The position numbers were made by a program, and so were the translations under genes. From NCBI GenBank assembly GCA_963576475.1, contig OY754981.1:20929683-20993682 (forward strand): 64,000 nt of DNA. Direction: 5' to 3'. Below, piece after piece: positions 56,955 through 64,000 of the stretch; position 1 is the first letter of the stretch, and every line of letters begins with the position of its first letter. Source of the DNA: Molanna angustata. Taxonomy: Eukaryota; Arthropoda; Insecta; Trichoptera; Molannidae. A model generated the notes under the pieces. That model saw nothing but the letters and a program-made list of their open reading frames with translations. It had not been told where the DNA came from and searched no databases.

Positions 56955-56974
56955 ATCTATATATTTCTATGTAG

Positions 56975-57124
56975 GATTCATTGAATAAAATGCTCGAAGA
57001 CACGCCGTGATTGTACGCGAACTGTGATGAAGGTTTGGAAATCATAGAAAAACGAAAAACCAGTTTTGTACCATTGGGTCATACGCGGGAAGTTCTTGAC
57101 GAGAACGGCAAACTAAATAAGTAA
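56975..57124 (+). pseudogene. Exon-like coding remnant, function unknown
   Basis: After an acceptor-like ATTTCTATGTAG the frame reads DSLNKMLEDTP, then a TGA (57008), then 37 open codons including NCDEGLEIIEKRKTSFVPLG and REVLDENGKLNK up to TAA at 57122. The charged, non-repetitive peptide looks like genuine coding sequence, unlike the AT-rich background. I do not recognise the protein. It may be the terminal exon of a lost gene or a captured fragment. The LTR element ends only 20 bp upstream of the first exon base. Confidence 0.35.
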
Positions 57125-57307
57125 ATCCAACTCAAAGTGAATTAGAGTGTCATAGTCGTCAGTCGTTATAACCGCAGACAGTTCTTACGACAAGAAAAAA
57201 CATTTCGTCAAATTTGCGGAATTCACCGGTATCTGGCCCAATTCGACAACTGTCTGATATATTTTAAATTGTTAAAGTTTTTTAAACTATCTTAAGTACT
57301 GTAATAT

Positions 57308-57459
57308 GTATATATACCATTGATATTGTGTTAGTGTCTTAGCGTTGACTGTTAATTGTTATGTTCGGGTTTTTGGTATTACTCAGTAATCAACTGACAT
57401 TAAGAATTCAACAACAATTGTGATATTTTGTACATTATGGATAGCATAAAACTTTTTTG
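57308..57459 (+). promoter_or_regulatory. pyx2 probable TATA element and 5' noncoding exon
   Basis: TATATATA near 57310 is followed by sequence resembling the pyx1 leader (TTGATATTGTGTTAGTG; ACAATTGTGATATTTTG), an ATGGAT, and a strong donor TTTTTTG|GTGAGTG at 57459/57460. The parallel with pyx1 (21549-21705) suggests the duplication carried the promoter and first exon. No transcript evidence is available here. Confidence 0.5.
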
Positions 57460-58989
57460 GTGAGTGTTTATTTTGTTTCTATTTTATTTTTAGTTTTAAT
57501 TCAACCATAATTATATTATTATGATCATAAATAATAAATATAAAATGATATTGATGTAATCACAATTATTTATAATCAAGATTTTATGTAATCATAAATC
57601 TATTCATTAATATTCATGCGTTCTTGTAAGCTTGCGTCAGGTTTTCTTGAAAATTTTCCATTCTTTGTGGGAGCTTCATTGTCAATTAATTATTCACCGT
57701 TTTCCTTCTATTCTCAATCCAACAATACTGACGACAAATATCTTTCTTAATTTCTTTTTGATTTTCTAAGACATTAGTCACTAATCTAAAGATATAGGTA
57801 CGTACCTACTTACCTAAATTACATCAGATTCATACGATAAAAATGAATGAGTTACGACTGATGAATAAAATATACATTATTATATAATCCTATTGTATTT
57901 GGTTGCGCAGGGGAGTGGAGTGTTAGTCGGAGATTGGTGAGTGGTGAGCGTGACTTGAGTCAAGAAGGGGCCCCTTAATCCCGCATACATGGTCGCAGGC
58001 CCATTTGGCTCGCCTGTGCTCGTGGACCTGGATTCGTGAATACAGTGAAGCCACGATTGCCTTTCTCTATTGTATCTTAAAAAGCTGTAAGAATGGAGTA
58101 AGAAGCAGGAGTTGACTAAGAAAAGAATAGCATGACTCGGACAAAAAACGGCAATATAATATTATATGATATCATCATTGACGCTACAGCCCTGTGTGGG
58201 TAGTAGCGTCTAGTCCCAGCTTTTCTTTACGCGAGTCGCTTTATAAATTGAAATATAAATTATTATGAATTAAATTTATATATATTTTTAAAATTTCGAA
58301 TTTACATAATATAAAATTTCACAGCTCATTTGGTCTATCAGGGAGCCAACCGTCCCTGTCCTCCGCCGTACTCCTCCAGTTTGCTATCATAGAACCCACT
58401 AACTATTATTAACACTAACTATAACTGTTTGCTATTCCAATCACCCTTATGTCGTCTTCTGTGTCATCCAGCCATCTCAGCTTGGACCTGCCTCAACTTC
58501 TTCTGCCCTCTAGATTGGTGTTTAGAATCTTTTTAGGTATACGATCACCATTCATTCATGTCCCAATTACTGCAGTCTGATGAGATGATATAGTTTTCGG
58601 TAAATAACTTGAAAATTTTTGTCGTAGAATGGAGTGGTCAAAAAAAAGGTCAAATTTGCTATTTGCGCACCCACTTGATGGGTTCAAATTGTTTTATGAT
58701 AACTTGCTTTAATTAGTTTTGCAATATGCTTTAACCAAATTCTTAAAAAGGCTAACTATTGTTGTTTTCTTCACATATTTTTTATATATCAATTTTTTTT
58801 ATTCATTATAGAAAACAACAGAAAAAAAAACAATTTAAAAAATATATATTGGTGTTGTTAACAGTAATTTTATACCCCAGTGACCCGATGTATGAAAACT
58901 AAATTAAATTTAATTGAATAAGTCAAAAGGGCAAGACAGAGCAGATTGAACATCCAACAAATGATCTTTTTTAAGGTAAAACCTGAAGC

Positions 58990-59145
58990 GAACCGCCGTG
59001 GCACAGTTGGTAAGCCGTTCGGTTTCTGTGCAGGCGTCCTGGGTTCGATTCCCAGCAGAGGAGAAATTTATTTAAATTTATTTCTCACGCAAATACTGCT
59101 TTTCTGGGCTGGAAACACTGGTTAGTTCATTATTATTATTATTAT
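58990..59145 (+). mobile_element. tRNA-derived SINE, family S1, copy 2
   Basis: GAACCGCCGTGGCACAGTTGG contains the A box and GGGTTCGATTCCCAGCAG the B box. The body matches 34856-35037 closely, and the tail is (ATT)n at 59128-59145. Confidence 0.8.
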
Positions 59146-59278
59146 AAGCAAACATATCCAGCTCCGGATCACTCAATTTTTATTTTTACTCTCCACACTA
59201 TGGAATAGGGGAGAGTCATGATTTTAAATTTTTTAAGCGTATTTTTTACATCAATTTCTCAATGGGTATCATGAAGAG

Positions 59279-59688
59279 CAGGGGTTCCCAACCTTTGTGT
59301 ACTCTAGAGCACATTCTAAAATATCGGTAGGGTGGCGGGCACCACCTATTTTTAATCGACAAACTCCTTCTATAACTTCTCATTTTCCCATAATTTATTT
59401 TCTTATATTCATAATTTATTAAGAAGAAGACTGTCAGTTTGGCTGTCGCTGCCATGCTTATTGCTTTCACTGACAGACCACTCATACATACAATATCGCA
59501 AACATACGATCGTATTTAATAAACCGTAGGCACTCAAAAAAATTAAAACTTTAACAAATAAATAAAAATAATTCACATTTTTAATTAATGTTTGTGAAAA
59601 AATTCTGTCTCTGACGAATAGTAGCGGGCACATACGAATCGTTCCGCGGGCGCCATGGTGCCCGCTGGTACGGGGTTGGGAATCTCTG
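59279..59688. mobile_element. hAT-type MITE in pyx2 5' intron
   Basis: Ends CAGGGGTTCCCAACC and GGTTGGGAATCTCTG form the CAGRGRTTCCCAACC terminal repeat widespread among hAT elements. ATGAAGAG (59271-59278) and ATGTAGAG (59689-59696) form an 8-bp target duplication with one mismatch. The interior has no transposase. Confidence 0.85.
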
Positions 59689-59737
59689 ATGTAGAGAGTG
59701 CACACTGTGAGTTTCGTCGTGATGTGTTTGTATGAAT

Positions 59738-59781
59738 GGCGTACGGCGTATGGCGTATGGCGTACGGCGTTCGGCGTACGG
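59738..59781. repeat. 8-bp minisatellite (GGCGTAYG)n
   Basis: Five to six tandem units of GGCGTACG or GGCGTATG with one GGCGTTCG variant, GC-rich in an AT-rich setting. Confidence 0.85.
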
Positions 59782-59784
59782 AAT

Positions 59785-60085
59785 TATTTTTTTTGTGTCC
59801 TCTCTACAGCCCAAACTATAAGTCCTATCGACTTTATATTTTCATCATATGTGTAAAGTGCATAGACCTAGAGCTGATTAGTTTTCAATATACAAGTTTT
59901 AATTTCTTCTCTGTGATTTCATCATTTACATTGTTTTTTTTTTTGTGTCCTCTCTACAGCCCAAACTATAAGTCCGATTGACTTCATATTAACATCATAT
60001 GTGTAAAGTGCATAGACCTAGAGCTTATTGGTTTTCCACAGATATCCGTCAATTTCTTCTTTATGATTTCATCTGTCCAAATTTT
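59785..60085. repeat. Tandem duplication, unit 150 bp
   Basis: TTTTGTGTCCTCTCTACAGC recurs at 59791 and 59941, followed in each copy by AAACTATAAGTCC, ATCATATGTGTAAAGTGCAT and AATTTCTTCT. Moderate divergence between copies. Confidence 0.85.
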
Positions 60086-60263
60086 CAAAATGCTCTCACG
60101 GTCTGGAAAATCGAGTTTTATGTATACTGTTTGAAATTTCGATACAACAAAAATACACTTATCACAAATGCATTCAAGGATTGTCAAAATTTAAAGAAGA
60201 AAATCTATGGTTTGCCATATCAATGTGAAATAAATTTCATATTTCTATGAAAAATGTACATAT

Positions 60264-60518
60264 TATATCGCACCTTTATTTTCATAGTGACACGATCTAA
60301 AATTGTAAATATAAAATTTTTAAATTTTATAGCCAGCTATGTTAGATGAGTGCTATCTATTGAATACAGTAACACCCTCGTTCATATATTGGCCACCAAT
60401 TGGCATAATTGCGATTTGTATTTTTCCAAATTAAATAAAAAATCCAAAACTTTACTCCCCGATGGTGAAAAATTTTTTTTTTTGTTTAGTGTCACTATGA
60501 AAATAAAGGTGCGATATA
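60264..60518. repeat. Perfect 30-bp inverted repeat with 195-bp loop
   Basis: 60264-60293 (TATATCGCACCTTTATTTTC...) is an exact reverse complement of 60489-60518. Related sequence just outside (near 60160 and 60585) is directly repeated, suggesting a larger composite repeat. Confidence 0.8.
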
Positions 60519-60644
60519 ACAGAAGTAAAATAGCTTCCGTAAGGGAAAATTGAGTGATCAACTTCATATTGAAATGTACTTCATAAAAATGCATTTAGAG
60601 ATTGTCAACATTTCAAGAAGAAAAAATGAACGCTTACTATGGTG

Positions 60645-60680
60645 TGGAGAGTTTAGTGTTGGCCACAACCCACTCGTTTT
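60645..60680 (+). mobile_element. Helentron-like family H2, terminal fragment
   Basis: GAGTTTAGTGTTGGCCACAA and CCCACTCGTTTT is the hairpin-bearing end of H2. No further H2 body is recognisable on either side. Confidence 0.6.
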
Positions 60681-61409
60681 AAGTATAAATATGATTGTTT
60701 TTTATTTTTCTATAATTTTGTTTTTCTATATGTGTATATCTTTTATCTCAATTTTTTTAAAAATGGTTCTTATTTTTGCTAACTTTACTTTTTTTTTGTT
60801 TTATTATGTAGTTTTTCTTTTATCTATGTAAGTATGAATATGGTTGTTTTAATTTTTTTATGATTTTGTATTTCAATGTGTTTATATTTCTTTTGCATAT
60901 GTAAAAGGCAATTGTTGCCGTTAATAAATTGAGAAAATAGTTATGTAAAAATAAGAGAAATCGCGACGGTTAGAATATTTGTAAATGTTTAGTAGTTTTT
61001 GTATTTAATCTTATTTTTTGTCATTCGCCTACAGTGAATTATTCATGCAAAAGGTTAGTTTTGCTAAACACTCAACACTTTGCTGAGCTTAAGAATACTT
61101 ATGTAAGTACTATCAGATACTAACGTTATAATGAAACGAACCAAAGATTTTCCAAGAATGAATCAATAAACTAGATAATATTTACTTACCGATTATTTGG
61201 AAAAATTGGACATTCAAAGAAATATTTTAAAATACCTACAATTCAAAATTTGATTATTTGTATTATTACTGGTAGCTATTTCTTATATTTTCTATTCACT
61301 TTCAAAATGATATCTTTCTTGTCGCTGAGAAATTGAAAGAGCTTTTATAGTAACGAATGTTTATCTGTTTTATTCCAGTTGATAATACGACATCGACAAA
61401 TAATAGAAA

Positions 61410-64000
61410 ATGGATAACATGGAAGACAATGCGACAGATGGGAGTCAACCATCAAAGCGGAGGCGATCCAAGAAGGCAGTAAATCTGAATGTAGTAGTTA
61501 AAGAAGAGGTTCCTCAGCCTAAGTATAAAACATTTTCGGACAATAGTGTTCACTGGCAAGAAAGTGCAGAGTCTACTATTGACAAGATGTCAGCTGATGA
61601 ATACGAATACATGGTCGTCGGACCTACACCCCCGGAAGAGAGTGCCCCGAATATGTATGATAGCTTTGACGAATCGGAAATCGATTTGAGTGTATTGTTT
61701 TCTTTAGATGCTGTACGCCAAATACTTATGGAACAAGCACGCCAGAACTCTGTACAATCTTCTTTATTAGCTGAGATTGAATCTCCGACATTCACTCCAG
61801 AAGCCGCATTTACAACTTTTGAATTCAGGTCTCAAGCAGAAAAGAATATTTGTTTCCTCTGGGCTGTGTTTAATAGGCGTGTAGATCTTTTAGACTCATT
61901 GCTGCGTGCAGGTGCCGATTTACACTATCAAGATACGGATGGGATATCTGCAATTCATCTCAGTTCATTTTTAGACTGTATAGCGTGTACAGAATTTTTG
62001 ATTTCCAAAGGTGCAGATGTCAACGAACAGTCGAAATGTTTCAGTCCTCTTCATTGTGCAGCAATTGGAAACAATCCAGAAACAGCAAAATTACTGATAA
62101 AAAATGGAGCATTAGTTTCTTTGACGACAAAAAAACCTCATTGTGAAGAAAATGTTCTACATTGTTCGGTCAGAACAAATGCCAAAGAATGTGTAAATCT
62201 CTTCATTGCTGAGGGCATGGACGTTAATTTAGTAGAACCGAGTGGTCTGAATCCGATTCACCTGGCCGCAGATTTGGGAATCATTGAGTGTTTAGAGGTG
62301 ATGCTCGATTGTCCTGGAGCGAACGTAAACTGTAGAACTATAAATAAAGAAAAAGATTCAACCGCGTTACATTTTGCTGCCCACGATGGTAACGTGGAGT
62401 GTGTTGAGCTATTACTACGTAAGGGAGCGGATGTCAAACTAAAGAATTATAGAGGATTTACAGCTTTACACTTGGCAGCTAGATCCTCTAGCTTAGAATG
62501 TGTTGAATTATTACTGAAAAATGGAAATGCAAATCCTAACACCGAAGACAATGATAAACGTACACCACTTCATGCTGCTATTGCCAAATCACAGAACTCA
62601 TTCGATATTATCGAAACATTGATAAGTTGGGGGGCTAATGTAGACCCGAAAGATGAATATGGATTTACGCCATTATACTTGGCATCTTTAAACGGTTTGT
62701 CAAGTTGTGTGGAAACGTTAATATTTCACGGGGCAGATGTAACTAATAAATCAAAAGAAGGAATTTCTGTTTTGAACGTTATTGTAAGAAAAACACCGAC
62801 GTCAATGGCAATGATTACGCAAAAGTTAGATAGCGCTATAACTTTACATCATTTTCAAAATTACGATAACAGGGAAGTAGAATTGAAATTTGATTTTAGG
62901 TATATATTGCAACATTCATATCCAAGGGAAATTAATTTCCTTAACACTTTTGTTGACGAAGGTCAAAAAGAAATATTACTACATCCTCTATGTTCGGCAT
63001 TTTTGCACATTAAATGGGAGAAAATAAGGAAATACTATGTAGCAAGATTATTGTTTTGTTTAATTTTTGTGTTACTTTTATCGTTATATGTTTTGACTAG
63101 CCTCGCGCAAAATTGTGAAAATCAAAGGCAGAGTAAAAAACAATTGTGTCAAGACGACTCAATTTTAGGAAATCTATTGCGTACCAACCCTTTCACTCTT
63201 GAAATTCAATGGTGGTTTTTAGTAATAATAATGGTGTTTGAATTGTGTAGAAAAATGTATAGTGGTATAGCTGGATTCTCCACGACACGGCAATATGTGA
63301 CTCGACCTGAGAACTTATTAGAATGGTTTGTGATTGTAACTGTATTTATTCTGTTGTACTTTAATACTAATTACAGGTGGCGTCATCACGTAGGGGCATA
63401 CGCAGTTTTGGCTGGTTGGTCCAACCTCATGTTGATGATAGGAAACTTGCCTGTATTTGGTTTATATGTCGCAATGTACCAAAAAGTTCAAAAGGAATTT
63501 GCCAAGCTTTTAGTTGCATATTCATGTATTTTAATTGGATTTACAATCACTTTTTGTATCATATTTCCCAACAAGCGAGAATTCGCAAATCCTTTTATCG
63601 GTTTCATTACAGTCTTGACAATGACAGTTGGCCAATTGGACGAAGACTTAATTTTAAATGACAACGATGGCGCGAATCCGCCCTTCATACTGGAAGTGTC
63701 AGCTCAAATCACTTACGTCATGTTTATTATGTTTGTTACGATAATATTGATGAATTTATTAGTCGGTATCGCAGTCCAAGATATCGAGGGACTCGCGAAA
63801 ACAGCTGGTCTTTCTAAATTAGTTCGACAAACGAAGTTAATTTCATCCATTGAGTCAACCTTGTTCAACGCCCGCTTACCAAAGTTTTTGTGGCGAATGG
63901 TGCGTTGGTCAGCTCTTGTATCTCCGCAAGCATACAGAGTAGTTTTGAACGTAAGGCCGTTGAATCGTGCGGAGAAAAGATTGCCTCGTGACATAATGAT
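61410..64000 (+). CDS. TRPA-family channel, pyrexia paralogue (pyx2), cut by window end
   Basis: An open frame of 863 codons from ATG at 61410 to the window edge, without stop or frameshift, collinear with pyx1 throughout. Shared features: MVVGPTPPEESAPNMYDSF near the N-terminus, the same series of ankyrin repeats (about 145-450) and six membrane segments. The pore reads GFITVLTMTVGQLDEDL, where pyx1 has TMMIGELDLSL, so the filter Glu is Gln742. S6 (FVTIILMNLLVGIAV) and the distal VSPQAYRVVL block are conserved. The N-terminal 30 residues are unlike pyx1. The S1-S2 loop is shorter, and both pyx1 glycosylation sequons are absent. The start is chosen by collinearity; a second in-frame Met lies at codon 4. 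The remaining C-terminus, about 100 residues by comparison with pyx1, lies outside the window. Open reading over the full span argues for a working gene. Confidence 0.93.
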   Translation, partial: MDNMEDNATDGSQPSKRRRSKKAVNLNVVVKEEVPQPKYKTFSDNSVHWQESAESTIDKMSADEYEYMVVGPTPPEESAPNMYDSFDESEIDLSVLFSLDAVRQILMEQARQNSVQSSLLAEIESPTFTPEAAFTTFEFRSQAEKNICFLWAVFNRRVDLLDSLLRAGADLHYQDTDGISAIHLSSFLDCIACTEFLISKGADVNEQSKCFSPLHCAAIGNNPETAKLLIKNGALVSLTTKKPHCEENVLHCSVRTNAKECVNLFIAEGMDVNLVEPSGLNPIHLAADLGIIECLEVMLDCPGANVNCRTINKEKDSTALHFAAHDGNVECVELLLRKGADVKLKNYRGFTALHLAARSSSLECVELLLKNGNANPNTEDNDKRTPLHAAIAKSQNSFDIIETLISWGANVDPKDEYGFTPLYLASLNGLSSCVETLIFHGADVTNKSKEGISVLNVIVRKTPTSMAMITQKLDSAITLHHFQNYDNREVELKFDFRYILQHSYPREINFLNTFVDEGQKEILLHPLCSAFLHIKWEKIRKYYVARLLFCLIFVLLLSLYVLTSLAQNCENQRQSKKQLCQDDSILGNLLRTNPFTLEIQWWFLVIIMVFELCRKMYSGIAGFSTTRQYVTRPENLLEWFVIVTVFILLYFNTNYRWRHHVGAYAVLAGWSNLMLMIGNLPVFGLYVAMYQKVQKEFAKLLVAYSCILIGFTITFCIIFPNKREFANPFIGFITVLTMTVGQLDEDLILNDNDGANPPFILEVSAQITYVMFIMFVTIILMNLLVGIAVQDIEGLAKTAGLSKLVRQTKLISSIESTLFNARLPKFLWRMVRWSALVSPQAYRVVLNVRPLNRAEKRLPRDIM

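Larger units (their letters stand above)
52112..56958 (-). mobile_element. Non-autonomous LTR retrotransposon, young
   Basis: Two direct repeats of about 1 kb (52116-53119 and 55947-56954) each start TGATAT and end ATATCA. ATCT flanks the whole (52112-52115 and 56955-56958), a 4-bp target duplication. On the minus strand a purine-rich AAAAGGAGAGGCG abuts the 3' LTR start (53120-53135), and a primer-site-like GCGTCCCAACGTGGGAC follows the 5' LTR, fixing minus orientation. The repeats differ at roughly a dozen visible positions per kb, so the insertion is recent. The 2.8-kb interior lacks gag, protease, RT and integrase: a LARD-like element that would depend on another element's proteins. Confidence 0.85.
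57460..61378 (+). other. pyx2 5' UTR intron, repeat-filled
   Basis: Inferred from donor GTGAGTG and acceptor TTTTATTCCAG. At 3.9 kb it is nearly seven times the pyx1 intron. It contains a SINE, a hAT MITE, tandem duplications and an H2 tail, listed separately. Locally GC-rich sequence at 57905-58040 and tail-like retroelement words at 58180-58210 and 58440-58570 (TCATCCAGCCATCTCAGCTTGG) could not be classified. Confidence 0.45.
57437..61382 (+). promoter_or_regulatory. Upstream ORF in pyx2 5' leader, spanning the splice junction
   Basis: ATG at 57437 opens MDSIKLF plus two nucleotides of the next codon before the donor. Spliced to the acceptor at 61378/61379 it becomes ...C and then TGA (61380-61382), 27 nt before the channel ATG. 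Length and position match the pyx1 uORF, although the peptide differs. Confidence 0.45.

Noticed and set aside
60550..60831. 93-codon plus-strand frame in the pyx2 5' intron
   Set aside because: Hydrophobic low-complexity translation of T-rich DNA crossing the H2 terminal fragment; no domain.
61410..64000. pyx2 as a pseudogene
   Set aside because: The frame is open for all 863 codons seen, collinear with pyx1, with conserved membrane segments and ankyrin signatures.

Overview
The window reads as a piece of an AT-rich insect nuclear genome. It has two spliced, metazoan-type gene families, GT-AG and GC-AG introns, and dense transposable elements of kinds found in insects (R1-clade, RTE-like and CR1-like non-LTR elements, Helitron and Helentron-like elements, hAT and PIF/Harbinger MITEs, tRNA-derived SINEs). 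The repeat mix and the many short GTAGGTA/TACCTA words would fit a lepidopteran, but another insect order cannot be excluded from sequence alone.

Only three loci look like host genes, all on the + strand. At 22324-25257 is an intact 977-residue TRPA-family channel of the pyrexia type (here pyx1). At 61410-64000 is a second pyrexia paralogue (pyx2), open through 863 codons and cut by the window edge. Between them, 35510-36688 holds the last two coding exons of mitochondrial ribosomal protein S9, joined by a GC-AG intron. Both pyrexia copies have an uninterrupted coding region, preceded by a 5' noncoding exon whose short upstream ORF ends just past the splice junction. The pyx1 5' intron is 584 bp and the pyx2 one about 3.9 kb, filled with repeats.

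Layout: 1-20.7 kb is repeat-rich intergenic DNA (RTE-like and CR1-like fragments, hAT and Harbinger MITEs, SINEs, Helentron-like elements, a decayed THAP domain). 20.8-25.3 kb is pyx1 with its promoter region. 25.3-35.5 kb is an AT-rich 3' flank followed by a Helitron with internal minisatellites, Helentron-like elements, MITEs and SINEs. 35.5-36.8 kb is the mRpS9 3' end. 37-44 kb is a head-to-tail array of Helentron-like elements, then Harbinger and hAT elements. 44.1-49.2 kb is two different R1-clade retrotransposons inserted head-to-tail with the same 10-bp target duplication at all three junctions. 49.9-52 kb has two more Helentron-like copies. 52.1-57 kb is a young non-coding LTR retrotransposon. 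57-64 kb is pyx2 with its 5' exon.

The two channel genes probably arose by a duplication that included promoter-proximal DNA. They have diverged at a critical point: the acidic residue of the pore filter in pyx1 is glutamine in pyx2. Everything else of substance is mobile DNA, much of it nested, which gives a readable relative chronology of insertions.
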